Origin: Serratia symbiotica str. 'Cinara cedri'
GTDB taxonomy: Bacteria; Pseudomonadota; Gammaproteobacteria; Enterobacterales; Enterobacteriaceae
Direction: 5' to 3'
Assembly (NCBI GenBank): GCA_000238975.1
Contig: CP002295.1
Coordinates: 1-64,000 of the forward strand
Length of the DNA: 64,000 nt
The notes under the pieces were generated by a model. The model searched no databases and was not told the DNA's origin. It was given only the letters and a program-made list of their open reading frames with translations. Below, piece after piece: positions 49,512-60,464 of the stretch (position 1 is its first letter; each line of letters opens with the position of its first letter). The position numbers were made by a program, and so were the translations under genes.

Positions 49512-49819
49512 TAGGTTTTTAAGTTAAAAACGCTAGTATTTTTGTAGTATTAAGTTAGGATTTGTTATTAAGTTACTATATATCTATATATCTATATATC
49601 TATATATCTATATAAATATTTATATAAGAATTAAGTATAGTGCTATATTAGAGATGCTATACGTGGTTGCGGTTGATGACTATTTTGTTAACGTTATAAT
49701 ATTTTAAGATTTAAGTTAATATAAATTATAACTTACTAGGTTTGTGTTTTTAGATATTTTTACAATCAATTATAATATTGAGAATATATTTTCTATTAGT
49801 AATTGTTTTTATATATCAG
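49512..49819. other. Intergenic pyrE-dut, slmA missing
   Basis: slmA sits here in E. coli and relatives. Only 308 AT-rich bases remain, with an 8-bp tandem repeat (49576-49614) and no recognisable SlmA sequence, so the gene has been deleted. Confidence 0.5.
49576..49614. repeat. CTATATAT tandem repeat
   Basis: Four full 8-bp units of CTATATAT plus a seven-base partial copy lie between pyrE and dut. Confidence 0.95.
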
Positions 49820-50278
49820 TTATCGGTATCCAGAGTGGCCAAAGCCACCAGTATTACGCTCGCTATTATCGAATTCTTTTACTAAATTAAATTCCGCTCT
49901 TACTATAGGTATATAGATCATCTGTGCAATACGTATTCCTGGCTCAATAATAAAGTTTGTCGTCCCACGGTTCCAAACAGATATCATTAATTGCCCTTGA
50001 TAATCGGGATCAATAAGACCTACCATGTTTCCTAGCACTATGCCATGATGATGCCCTAGTCCGGATCGTGGTAATATCATCGCAGCCACATTAGCATCAG
50101 CGATATAGATTGCTAAACCGGTAGATAGTAGTTTAAGTTCACCAGGCATGAGTGTTACTGTATCGTCTATGCAGGCACGTAGATCTAGACCAGCAGAACC
50201 CGGTGTTGCATAAGTAGGTAGTGGGAAATCTTGACCGATGCGCGGATCAAGGATCTTAATATTAATTTTTTTTATCAT
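49820..50278 (-). CDS. dut: dUTP diphosphatase
   Basis: Dut hydrolyses dUTP to dUMP, supplying dTMP synthesis and keeping uracil out of DNA. The 152-aa product has E. coli length and the trimeric dUTPase motifs: [39 protein letters not shown] and the C-terminal [10 protein letters not shown]. coaBC, normally its upstream operon partner, is a pseudogene immediately beyond its start. Confidence 0.96.
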   Translation of the reverse strand: MIKKINIKILDPRIGQDFPLPTYATPGSAGLDLRACIDDTVTLMPGELKLLSTGLAIYIADANVAAMILPRSGLGHHHGIVLGNMVGLIDPDYQGQLMISVWNRGTTNFIIEPGIRIAQMIYIPIVRAEFNLVKEFDNSERNTGGFGHSGYR

Positions 50279-50289
50279 AACGATTCATG

Positions 50290-51480
50290 ATCTTATTTAT
50301 TAAATATTGACTAAAATATATTTTTAATTAGTGCTAGGTGTTTTTTATATTGCTAAACTAAAAAGTATAACACATTAGTATTATTATATCCATGTATTGT
50401 AATTATTATATCATTAGCGCATATGAAATCTACATTTTTGGATGTTAGTATTAGCTTTTATTGTGCATATTACTCCATATTCTTAGTTTTAATAGTAAAT
50501 ACTATGACAAATAGTCGATTTTTAGTTATAGATGTTATCTTATCTATTATATCAATATTTTATCATTTAAGGTTAAGTGTATCATTTTATTTTTTTAATT
50601 TTTTTACTCGCAAACTAGTAATTCTCTCAGCATGATAATCTACAGCAGTTACATAAGAATGAGGGATGAAGATTTATTTTTTAGAAGAACGTAGTTGTAT
50701 CTGTTGCTATAGTCTAATGTTCTAGTTATGTTCAAAGAACGCTATATAGTATGTTTTTAGGCTTTCGGGTCATTTATAGGAGTTAATTGCGTAAGTAACA
50801 TAGGTGAATAACCTAGGTAATAAAAACTGATATTTCCAGATCTGTTATGGTTAATGACAGTGTTGTGTTAATAGCTCCCTCGTCAGTTCAAGTTCAATAG
50901 TAATTGAAATCTAGTAGTAATTATAAATTGTATTTTTTAAATTTTATAACGTAAAAAATATTTGTTTGCTAGATTAATTATTTTTGTGTTTAAGTAAACA
51001 AATAGATAAGCTATAGCTATAATATTTACCGATGCGATCTGATCCTAAAAATAGCATACTATATTCTTGTACTATATTTAGGGTATTTTAGGTGTATCTT
51101 AGCGATATATTTGCTGATTTACTTCAGAAACGACTGCAATAGAAATATCTGTGTATAGATAAGTATTAGTGAGTAGGTTAGTAATTATATAGATGGTATA
51201 CTTATTGATGAATAAGTTGCAGCGTTCACTAAATAATTAGATAACTCTTAGTTACTTAAATTAATATGCGCTATGGATAATTTAGTGTGAAGATTAGGTA
51301 GTGCGTTATACATTAATGGCAGATAGGTTCTTTAATATTAAAGGTGTAATAAATGCTTTTTTTATAACCATTACTTATACATGTAATTTATAATTATATG
51401 TATAAGGCGTACAAGTTTAGGGTATTAATATATTTTAAGATATTGATATATATTGTAGTCATAACGCAACTAACACTAAG
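50290..51480 (-). pseudogene. coaBC: coaBC pseudogene (phosphopantothenoylcysteine synthetase/decarboxylase)
   Basis: Reading the complement from right to left, YPKLVRL resembles YKTPELVRR. KAFITPLILKNLSAINV resembles KAFITPLSLQAVSGYPV. AVVSEVNQQIYR resembles VAVLPAMNQQMYR. TAVDYHAERITSL resembles AAVADYRAATVAP. KTKNME, stop, YAQ, stop, K resembles ETNNVEEYARQK. KNVDFICAND resembles KNLDLICAND. The blocks are colinear over about 1.1 kb. The strand and the position beside dut match E. coli coaBC-dut. The enzyme makes 4'-phosphopantetheine, the substrate of CoaD. Confidence 0.9.
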
Positions 51481-51699
51481 TTTAATATGTTTGTTATAAA
51501 GTTTCGTTATGATGATAGTTTATTTAAAATAAAATAAGTGTTTTTTTATAAAAATTAGTCAAGTTATTGCGCATATAATAACTGTTACTCGTTATATTTT
51601 GTTATTATTGCGTGACATTATTAAGTACCTATAGCATGCGAGAGTCGTAGTATATTATTTTACATCTTTTCAGAATGTAGGGTAAATTGATATGTTATG

Positions 51700-52640
51700 G
51701 ATAATATTACTGCTAACAATACTAGCATAGAGAATATTGTCAAGTGACAGTTCAGTATCTTTAGTAATAATACAATTATTATCTATTTTTAGATAATGTA
51801 TTATACAGACTGTATGTTAGTTATATGGCGGGATAGTTACTACTGTAGTAATTTAATTATTTTTTTAAATATATGACAGATGATTAAATATTTTATATCC
51901 AGATATAACGATAGAATTCTGGCCACATGTAATGCTATTAATTTTTAGTTTTGTTAAATCATTAATGCTATATAGTATACATGAATATTTTTACATTTAT
52001 TAATTGTATAATTGATACTTGATTATAGTGGCCTGGCCATAGCTATGATAATTACATATAAATTCTTAAGGTATCAATTATTAATTAATATGTAGATTAT
52101 AATATAATTTATTTATAGTTGTAGGATGTTTAGTATATTTAACAATAGTATTTATTTTCAGCTATTTCAGAGCATAAATGATTATATGAAACTCATATAT
52201 TAATTATTTTTTGTAAAGTTTATTTTTTCATAAACGAAAGATACTTCTTGTATTGTTGTTAGTTAATTATTATTAGGATATATATCTTTAAGATAAGTTT
52301 ACTAAAGCTACTAGTACAGTAGTCTAGCATACTAGAAAAAATAGATGCGCGATATTTAAGTTAAATATAGTTTATTATAATTTTTTCTTGTATTTATTAG
52401 TTATATAATAATACATTTAGTCATGATGACTGTATACTAACTTAATGAGTAATGAATGCTTATTGATTATTAGATAACTAAGTATTTATTTATTGTTTAA
52501 GGTAAAAACTTAATTTTTGTTTATCGCGGTTGTTTTTAAGTTATGCTGTTATATTTATGAGATATTTAGCTGTGTGTAGATTAAATTCTTATACTTTAAA
52601 GAAAACACTTTCTCTATTTGATCATCTTAATTTTAGTCCA
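51700..52640 (+). pseudogene. radC: Possible radC remnant
   Basis: radC lies between coaBC and rpmB on this strand in E. coli. Two weak matches fit: QLLSIFR near 51770 for ELLALFLR, and ATSTVV, stop, H near 52310 for NASALILAH. Neither alone is convincing. Erosion is heavy. Confidence 0.3.
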
Positions 52641-52776
52641 ATGATTGATATTAGTGGTTTTATGCTTTAATGATGAAAGTATTCTTGTTCTAAGAATATT
52701 AGAAGAGTCTATAAGTCAGAATATATTGCTAATATTCTATATACAGTTTAAATTGATTTTATGTTGGAGAGTAGAT

Positions 52777-53013
52777 ATGTCTCGAGTTTGTCAAGTTACT
52801 GGAAAACGCCCGATGAGTGGTAATAATCGTTCGCATGCATTAAACGCGACTAAACGCCGTTTTTTGCCTAATTTACATTCACACCGTTTTTGGGTCGAGG
52901 CTGAGAAGCGCTTCATAACTTTACGTGTATCAGCTAAAGGTATACGTATTATTGATAAAAAGGGTATTGAGATAGTTTTGTCTAATCTACGAGCCCGTCG
53001 TGAGAAATATTAA
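52777..53013 (+). CDS. rpmB: 50S ribosomal protein L28
   Basis: The 78-aa product has E. coli length, starting [22 protein letters not shown] chose the ATG at 52777 because it gives the family start and follows GGAGAG (52766-52771); the frame is open 44 codons further upstream by chance. rpmG begins 12 bp after the stop. Confidence 0.97.
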   Translation: MSRVCQVTGKRPMSGNNRSHALNATKRRFLPNLHSHRFWVEAEKRFITLRVSAKGIRIIDKKGIEIVLSNLRARREKY

Positions 53014-53025
53014 GGAAATTATACT

Positions 53026-53193
53026 ATGGCTAAAGGTGTGCGCGATAAGATTAAGTTAGTGTCGTCTGCTGGGACTTATCATTTCTATACTTCTATGAAA
53101 AATAAGCGTACTCATCCAGAAAAATTAGAGCTTAAGAAATTTGATCCAATTATTCGTCAGCATGTCATTTATAAAGAAGCTAAAATTAAATAA
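53026..53193 (+). CDS. rpmG: 50S ribosomal protein L33
   Basis: The 55-aa product has E. coli length: [14 protein letters not shown] at the start, [15 protein letters not shown] in the middle and EAKIK at the end. AAGGAAA at 53012-53018 serves as ribosome site. It forms an operon with rpmB and is closed by the terminator at 53206. Confidence 0.97.
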   Translation: MAKGVRDKIKLVSSAGTYHFYTSMKNKRTHPEKLELKKFDPIIRQHVIYKEAKIK

Positions 53194-53205
53194 TTTTAGT
53201 AGATT

Positions 53206-53240
53206 AATAAGAGCCCGGTTGATACCGGGTTCTTATTTTA
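53206..53240 (+). terminator. Terminator after rpmBG
   Basis: The stem AATAAGAGCCCGG (53206-53218) pairs with CCGGGTTCTTATT (53225-53237) with one G-U pair and a 6-nt loop, followed by TTA. It is the most GC-rich hairpin in the window. Confidence 0.88.
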
Positions 53241-53268
53241 TAAGAATGAAATGATAGGAGGGTTATAC

Positions 53269-54084
53269 ATGCCCGAGTTACCAGAGGTTGAAATTAGTCG
53301 TCGCGGTATTGAGCCTTATCTTATTGGTTATAGAATTGAGTATATAATAGTGCGTAATGCATTGTTGCGCTGGCCGGTCCCCGAGCAAATTTTAACACTA
53401 AGTGCCCAGTGGGTACATAGTGTACAACGTCGTGGTAAGTACTTATTGATTCAGCTAGAGCGAGGTTGGATTATTGTTCATCTTGGTATGTCTGGCTGTC
53501 TGCGTATACTGCATAAAGAAAATCAAAATATAGTCGGTAAACATGATCATATTGATCTGGTTCTTAATAATCACATAATCTTACGTTATACTGATCCACG
53601 TCGTTTTGGCGCTTGGTTATGGTGCGAGGATTTGTCTGCTAGCAATATATTAGCGCATTTAGGCCCAGAACCTTTTGATGAAGTATTTAACGATAGCTAT
53701 TTGTATAAAAAATCACGTAATAAGCGCACGTGTATCAAATCATGGATTATGGATAGTAAACTTGTGGTTGGTGTTGGTAACATTTATGCTAATGAGGTAC
53801 TGTTTAGTGCCAGGATATTACCTAATCGTCACGCTGGTTCATTAAGTAACGCGGAGACATATCGCCTTGCGGTAGCAATTAAGGCAGTATTGCAGCGTGC
53901 TATTAAACAAGGAGGTACTACATTACGCAACTTTCTGCAGTCAAATGGCCAGCCAGGATATTTCACACAGGAATTAGAGGTTTATGGGAGAGCGGGTAAA
54001 CCCTGTAACGTCTGCGGTTCATTAATAGAGTCCACTAAGCATAGTCAACGTAGTACTTTTTTCTGCCGTTATTGTCAACATTAA
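53269..54084 (+). CDS. mutM: Formamidopyrimidine-DNA glycosylase
   Basis: MutM excises 8-oxoguanine. The ATG at 53269 gives MPELPEVE, where the catalytic Pro follows Met. ATAGGAGG (53255-53262) precedes it. The 271-aa product (E. coli 269) keeps [32 protein letters not shown] and the zinc finger CNVCGS...FCRYC at the end. It converges with coaD (4 bp apart). Confidence 0.96.
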   Translation: MPELPEVEISRRGIEPYLIGYRIEYIIVRNALLRWPVPEQILTLSAQWVHSVQRRGKYLLIQLERGWIIVHLGMSGCLRILHKENQNIVGKHDHIDLVLNNHIILRYTDPRRFGAWLWCEDLSASNILAHLGPEPFDEVFNDSYLYKKSRNKRTCIKSWIMDSKLVVGVGNIYANEVLFSARILPNRHAGSLSNAETYRLAVAIKAVLQRAIKQGGTTLRNFLQSNGQPGYFTQELEVYGRAGKPCNVCGSLIESTKHSQRSTFFCRYCQH

Positions 54085-54088
54085 GACA

Positions 54089-54577
<489 letters not shown>

Positions 54578-55351
54578 TTACTTCTTTGTATAGCTATGAT
54601 TTAAAGCCCATAATGCTGCATATTTATTGAAGGTATATTGTGCATTAATTATAGCTAATAGCAGTCCCTGTTTACCATCTAAAAAACCAGCACGCAGTAA
54701 CCATGTTTTAGAGAACGCTACGATAGCATGGATTAGGATTGAGAGATAACTGCAGGGTGTTCCAGCTTGGTGTCTTTGCTTGGCCCATTCTTCTGCGTAG
54801 ATAAGTTGTTTGCGTTGAAAAGCGAAAAAATCACGACATGTTAAATGCAGCAGACATCCGCTAAGTGCAACCACATGAGCATTATTAACATTAAGTGATT
54901 CATGTACTAGATCATCATTATAAGAATAATGGTAGTTAGCATACAGCCGGTTAACTCTATCTGGGTACCATCCGCTATGGCGCATAAAACGACCAAGAAA
55001 TAAATTACTTCGTGTGCAACTGTAAACTGTATCGTTGTCTGTTGTCTTTAAAACATACTCTATGGATTGACGTAGCTCACATGTTACGCGCTCATCGGCA
55101 TCAAGCATGAGAATATAGTCACCTGTGGCGTATTTTTGTGCTAATTGACGCTGTTTACCAAAACCTTTCCATTCTGAATTAGTTAGTACTTTTGCTCCCA
55201 TATCTTTAGCAATAGCTATGCTCCTATCTTGGCTACCAGAATCTAATACAATGATTTCATTAGCCCAGGCAACTGAATATAGGCAATCAGGTAAAAGTTC
55301 AGCTGCATCTTTGGTAAGAATTATCACTGATAAGCTTTTATAGCTGCACAT
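54578..55351 (-). CDS. waaE: LPS core glycosyltransferase, family 2 (WaaE-type)
   Basis: The 257-aa product is a GT2 enzyme: [17 protein letters not shown] at the start, [13 protein letters not shown] and [15 protein letters not shown] around the metal-binding DxD-like site. In Serratia and Klebsiella, WaaE at this site adds glucose to heptose I of the LPS core; assignment here rests on position and resemblance. The ATG abuts the waaA stop (TGAATG). E. coli K-12 lacks this gene at the locus. Confidence 0.85.
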   Translation of the reverse strand: MCSYKSLSVIILTKDAAELLPDCLYSVAWANEIIVLDSGSQDRSIAIAKDMGAKVLTNSEWKGFGKQRQLAQKYATGDYILMLDADERVTCELRQSIEYVLKTTDNDTVYSCTRSNLFLGRFMRHSGWYPDRVNRLYANYHYSYNDDLVHESLNVNNAHVVALSGCLLHLTCRDFFAFQRKQLIYAEEWAKQRHQAGTPCSYLSILIHAIVAFSKTWLLRAGFLDGKQGLLLAIINAQYTFNKYAALWALNHSYTKK

Positions 55352-56638
55352 TCAATAACTCCTAGGTGGAATATGAGGTTCTAGTATTAGTAGTAGGCGT
55401 TGTAAAGTTCCTTGATTTTGACAGAGTACTTGTATAGCATTTTTACCATAGTTGTAGCGAAAATCTTCATTATTGAGTAGTGTATCTATTTTTTTTACTA
55501 ATGAGTTTGCATCAGTTACGGTAATTAAGCCTTGAGCGTATGCTAATTTAGCACAGATATCATTGAAGTTGAAGGTATGAGGCCCCATTAAAACAGGGAT
55601 AGCATGAGCAGCTGCTTCTAATGGATTGTGTCCACCAGATTTAACTAAACTACCACCGATAAAGGCTAGATCAGCAATACCATATAGTAGCATGAGTTCT
55701 CCCATGGTATCACCGATTATTATTTGTGTACTACTAGTAGGGGTTTCACCGCTGCTTCGTAGCATGTAGCTAAAGTTAGTTTTTTTGACTATATTTTTTA
55801 CACCCATGAAACGTTCCGGATGGCGTGGTACTAGGATTAGTAATAAATCTGGGTGTTTTTTTAAAAGTTTACGCTGTGCCTCCAGCAAAATAATTTCTTC
55901 GCCAGCATGAGTACTAGCGGCAATCCATATGGGGCGATTTAGTGCCCATTGGCGTCGTAAAGTAACGCTACGAGCCATTAGTTCTGGTTTGACAGATATA
56001 TCAAATTTTAGGCTACCAATCACTGTAAGCTGTGAGCGTTTTAAGCCAAGATCTATGAAGCGATTACCATCTTCTTGAGTTTGTGCGGCGATTAATGTAA
56101 TACATTGTAGCATATTACGTACAAAACGACCAACTTTTTTATAATTTTTAGCGGAGTCAGCTGAAAGACGTGCATTTGCAATAATTAGAATTATTTGTCG
56201 CTGATGGAGCGCGTTGATTAGATTTGGCCATAGTTCAGTTTCCATGATGATTACTAGTTTGGGGTTCACTTGGTCAAGGAAGCGTTTTATAGCACCAGGT
56301 AGGTCATAAGGTAAATATACATGGCATACATCATTACCAAATGTTGATTGTACGCGCTCTGAACCTGTAGGAGTCATTGTAGTTATCGTTATCGGTAAAT
56401 AAGGGTAGCGATGACGGAGTGCTTGTATTAAGGGAGTGGCAGCTAATGTTTCGCCAACAGATACGGAATGCAACATGATACCACTGTGCATAACTTTGCC
56501 AGCGCAGTACCCATAGCGTTCTGCCCAGCGTTTACGATATGCTGGAGCTTTGCAGCTACGCAGAAGCAGGCGTAGCCAAACTAGTGGGTGGATAAGGTAG
56601 ATCAATACCTGATAAAAAAATAGCAACATGATATCCAT
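55352..56638 (-). CDS. waaA: 3-deoxy-D-manno-octulosonic acid (Kdo) transferase
   Basis: WaaA adds Kdo residues to lipid IVA at the inner membrane. The 428-aa product (E. coli 425) has an N-terminal membrane anchor, LHSVSVGETLAATPL with the catalytic glutamate, TTMTPTGSERVQ, GSLKFDISV, VPRHPERF and GGHNPLEAAAHAIPVLMGP. The start may be Met1 or Met4. A 26-bp tandem duplication begins at its start codon. Confidence 0.95.
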   Translation of the reverse strand: MDIMLLFFYQVLIYLIHPLVWLRLLLRSCKAPAYRKRWAERYGYCAGKVMHSGIMLHSVSVGETLAATPLIQALRHRYPYLPITITTMTPTGSERVQSTFGNDVCHVYLPYDLPGAIKRFLDQVNPKLVIIMETELWPNLINALHQRQIILIIANARLSADSAKNYKKVGRFVRNMLQCITLIAAQTQEDGNRFIDLGLKRSQLTVIGSLKFDISVKPELMARSVTLRRQWALNRPIWIAASTHAGEEIILLEAQRKLLKKHPDLLLILVPRHPERFMGVKNIVKKTNFSYMLRSSGETPTSSTQIIIGDTMGELMLLYGIADLAFIGGSLVKSGGHNPLEAAAHAIPVLMGPHTFNFNDICAKLAYAQGLITVTDANSLVKKIDTLLNNEDFRYNYGKNAIQVLCQNQGTLQRLLLILEPHIPPRSY

Positions 56639-56689
56639 TTTATTTATATAGATTTTTAGTAAATTTTATTTATATAGATTTTTAGTAAT
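56638..56689. repeat. 26-bp tandem duplication at the waaA start
   Basis: Copies at 56638-56663 and 56664-56689 are identical for 25 of 26 bases. The first begins at the A of the waaA start codon (complement), so the duplication lies in its 5' leader. Confidence 0.93.
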
Positions 56690-59041
56690 AATAGCATAGT
56701 TAAAAACGGTAAGTGCTAATTGAACGATATGTAATTAGTTGTAGGTCATTGGTGCATTATTACTAATACGCGCACAAGAAAAGGATATTTTAATAATTTC
56801 TTATTATAATATTATTAATATAATTAATATTATTTTGATATTAATAATCATAGGAAAATAATTATATATTTTGATGTATAAATTTTTTGTTAAAAAGTTA
56901 AAATTTTGTTAATAACAAGTATCCATAATCAATTGATATTTTAATCTAAAATGTTAATTATTAGTTAGCGATGAGTATTTAATACTTTATTCGGTTATTA
57001 TTATATTTCTATTCTTTTAATTTTACCTATTGCTTAGTTATGAATAATTATTTATTGGATAATTAGTGCATTATTCGGTTTATATTATAAAATATATCAT
57101 TTTATGATATAGATATATTTTCTTGATTCAAGTTAGGTGTTATTAATGAAAATTAACTAAGAAGTATATTAGTTGAATAACTAATGAATTCAGTGGTTGC
57201 GTATGATTGCAAGAATCATATTAAGATACCCAAAAAGTCAGGAAATAGATAGGATGTTTGAATTAATTATGATCTAATGAGAATATTTTAAAAAATTGAC
57301 AAAAGATGTATAATAACATATTGTATATTCTGTAATAGAACTTATATTTGGGTATTGCGATAGCTAATAGCTGACTAGTATTTGTAAGTATTTAAAAGTA
57401 TACTATGTTTTTACTTAAACGGTATCATAACAAAATATCTAATAATATTAATGTTATTGATATTAAAAAAATTTTTTAATGAAAATATTTATTATTACCA
57501 TGAGTAGCTTGCGTAGTTTTGTTTTGTACTCATTGAAGATAGTATAATATTACTTATATTTGATTGACGCATTTAATATAAAGGTATTAGAGTTTATGTT
57601 ATATAGCTATTAAAGTAATATAGGTATAATGTGTATTGTCTATATGACAAATCATAATAAATATTTTACTAATAATAGCTTAAGTAGTGTTTAAGGGTTA
57701 TTTTTGACTATTTTAGGATGAGTATCCTATTGCTGTTGTAGCTAATATAATATATTATTAATAATATTTCCTTACAGATCTGTTATATTTTATTAAAATT
57801 ATTTTATAAATATACGATAGCAATATTGCAAATATCACAATAATTTTTATATTTGGTCTATTATCAAGTAGGAAATATTAGACTAATAGATATGGAAATT
57901 ATATTTTATTGTTGAATAGTATTAGTGCACTGTGATTATAGAGTGGTTAATTATTCTTACAGGGTAGTATAGCTAAGGAGTATTACTGAATCATTTTATT
58001 GCTTAGCTATTTAAATATTAATAACACTGAGTCATTTTTAGTGCTTAATATTTAGTATTAAACATAAGTAGTGCTGGTGATATTTTATTAAGATAACTAG
58101 TAATCTCTATGTGCACAATTCTATTTATTTATTTCTTATTTTTCTATAAGATGAAAGTATATATTTTTACAGCTTAATTAAAGTAGATCTATTTATTATT
58201 TTTTGTATTTTTCGTGATCAATGTATTTAGTTGTAGTGTGATAGATAAATAAAATACTATAGATATACATCTTAACTACATGTACAACGACGATTTTATG
58301 TAGCTTATTGCCATGGGTTTGATAATTTTGTTTTTAAAGGTAACTATATAGGAGGGTAATTAACAAAGATGTATAAAGTTCTTGTTAGTTGGCTATATGA
58401 ATATCGTTGAGCAGTTGAGTATTGATATTTATTAAACTAAATAATAGATACATAAAGATAAAGCAAAGTTTTATAAAAAATAATATTGCCGTCGCTCTTT
58501 TATATTCTCAATTATATTTTCAATGATTAATGTGGTTAATAGGGACTAGGTAGTCTGTAAGGACAAGTAGTGTTGAAGAGAATTTCAGGAGAAATATTTT
58601 GATAAGTTCAAAAATATCATTAATATTTAAATAGTTAAGGCTTATTGAGGTGATTATAACTATAATGGTTGTTGTTGTGCAGAAACTAGATCATGTAGTA
58701 TCATAAGTGCATTTATTTTATACAGAATGCTTGCCATTTTATATTTTTTCTTGTTTTTATGTTTTTAGTAAACAAAAGTTCAATAGAGGCCGATTAAAAT
58801 CAGAAGACTTAAAATAAATTAATGTATTATATATGGCTTTATATACAGATACATGAGTAATTTAAATGATTTTTAGTAGTTTATATATTAGATTAATATC
58901 TTTTATTTATCTTAGTTGTTAATCATAATCTTTATATATAATTGATCATGATTTTAAATATCAGTTTATTAACTATAATAGGCGTACTAAATATTGTGCT
59001 TGATTCTTCTTTTTGCTTATACTCCACTGGAGATGATCATT
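56690..59041. other. Unrecognised decayed DNA waaA-sodA
   Basis: About 2.35 kb without a recognisable gene or remnant. Near 58351 a good Shine-Dalgarno (GGAGGG) precedes ATG at 58370 and 13 open codons (MYKVLVSWLYEYR), which may be the beginning of a dead gene that I cannot name. Confidence 0.4.
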
Positions 59042-59662
59042 ATGAGTTATTTGCTACCATCCTTGCCATATGATTACGATGCTTTAGAACCGTACTTTGA
59101 CAAAGAAACTATGATAATCCATCATAGTAAACACCATCAGACATATGTAAATAATTCTAATAGTGTATTAGAAATTTACCCAGAACTTGCTAAATATAAT
59201 ATTGAAGAATTAATTAGGAACCTAGATGTAGTGCCTTTTGATCAGCGTATATTTATGCGTAATAATATTGGAGGTCACGCTAATCATAGTTTTTTTTGGA
59301 AGAGTCTTAAAATTGGCACTACCTTATCTGGTGATTTAAAAGCTGCTATTGAGCGTGATTTTGGTAGTGTTGAAAAAATGAAAATAGAGTTCGAAAAAAC
59401 AGCATCTACCTTTTTCGGCTCAGGATGGGTTTGGTTAGTGCTACAGGGAGATAAGCTTGTTGTTGTAGCCACTGTTAATCAGAATAGCCCACTAATGGAT
59501 CAAGCTATAAATAGTATTTCAGTTGTTCCGATAATTGTTCTAGACGTATGGGAACATGCTTATTATCTTAAATATCAAAACAAACGGTTTGAATATATTA
59601 AAGCATTTTGGAACGTTGTGAATTGGGATGAAGCTGCTTTGCGTTTTGCTGCTAAGAAGTAA
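59042..59662 (+). CDS. sodA: Superoxide dismutase, Mn type
   Basis: SodA dismutates superoxide in the cytoplasm. The ATG at 59042 gives MSYLLPSLPYDYDALEPYFD, matching E. coli SodA, with GGAGA upstream. The upstream in-frame start at 58994 is rejected. The 206-aa product keeps metal ligands in IHHSKHHQTYV, GGHANHSFFW and LDVWEHAYYL. The usually conserved stretch before the aspartate (GFPIMGLD) reads VVPIIVLD, an unusual change next to a ligand. Confidence 0.95.
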   Translation: MSYLLPSLPYDYDALEPYFDKETMIIHHSKHHQTYVNNSNSVLEIYPELAKYNIEELIRNLDVVPFDQRIFMRNNIGGHANHSFFWKSLKIGTTLSGDLKAAIERDFGSVEKMKIEFEKTASTFFGSGWVWLVLQGDKLVVVATVNQNSPLMDQAINSISVVPIIVLDVWEHAYYLKYQNKRFEYIKAFWNVVNWDEAALRFAAKK

Positions 59663-59675
59663 TTTTGGTCTTATT

Positions 59676-59710
59676 CAAATATGCCTATATTCTATGGGCA
59701 TATTTGATTT
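59676..59710 (+). terminator. Terminator after sodA
   Basis: The stem CAAATATGCCTATA (59676-59689) pairs with 59693-59706 with one G-U pair and a 3-nt loop, followed by ATTTAATT. It begins 13 bp after the sodA stop. Confidence 0.75.
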
Positions 59711-59959
59711 AATTAGTGAAAATGGATAGTTGAGTAACTAGAAAATAATTTGAATAGCATTTTGTTATGTGTGGTAGACTAAATGTAAAGTATAGAATAT
59801 ATTACTTTTTAGTATTAAATGCTTTTAGAAATTTTATTTTGTTTGTTAGTATTAATTAGGTAATAAGGTATTTTATTATTTAGTACATTAGTACATTAGT
59901 ACATTTTAATACTAGTCATTGGTATTAAATAAATACAGTATGACTGATAATAATCAGAT
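59711..59959. other. AT-rich spacer after sodA
   Basis: No gene. An 8-bp unit AGTACATT occurs three times in tandem at 59882-59905. Confidence 0.5.
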
Positions 59960-60300
59960 ATTTTTATCAAAGTCAGTGATTAATACTTATCTAGTATTTT
60001 GAGTTTAAGTTGTCCTGCAGATAGTAAAATAAAATATTATACGGTAGGTTCTGTCATATGACATTATTACTATATTTCTTAAAATGAAAATTTTTAGACA
60101 ATTTAAAATATATAGGTTGATGAATGAATCTATTTATTACATGCCTTATGTTTTGTGTCTAAAAGGGGTATCTGGGTATTTATACCTTTGTATACTACTA
60201 GTAGTTTTAGGGTACCATATTTACTCTTAGTATTAGATATTTTTTACTTTAGTTATGAATCATAATAAATTGCCAATAATTTTCTTATAACATTTATTAT
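59960..60300 (-). pseudogene. trmL: trmL pseudogene (tRNA wobble 2'-O-methyltransferase)
   Basis: On the complement, IPLLDTKHKACNK, stop, IHSSTYIF resembles TrmL IPMVPDSRSMNLSNA and VSVVVYEAW, with one residue missing. Upstream in its direction, YGT stands for FGP of FGPETRGLP. trmL lies directly downstream of cysE on the same strand in E. coli. The 5' half appears replaced by the 8-bp repeat array. TrmL uses S-adenosylmethionine. Confidence 0.5.
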
Positions 60301-60326
60301 TTTGTATTATTAGGTATAATAATCGA

Positions 60327-60412
60327 ATTAATTTATTAATTTATTAATTTATTAATTTATTAATTTATTAATTTATTAATTTATTAATTTATTAATTTAT
60401 TAATTTATTAAT
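60327..60412. repeat. ATTAATTT tandem array, 10.75 copies
   Basis: Ten exact 8-bp units plus six bases run 60327-60412, about 50 bp beyond the cysE stop. There are no unique spacers. Confidence 0.97.
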
Positions 60413-60464
60413 GTATTTATTTTCTAATTTAGAAGATATATATAATTATATAAGCTTTAATTAA

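Noticed and set aside
50423-50635. 70-codon plus-strand frame as a hypothetical gene
   Set aside because: It is antisense to a clear coaBC relic and has no family resemblance or ribosome site.
60327-60412. Array considered as CRISPR or iterons of an origin
   Set aside because: Units are contiguous without spacers, AT-only, and no replication initiator gene is near.
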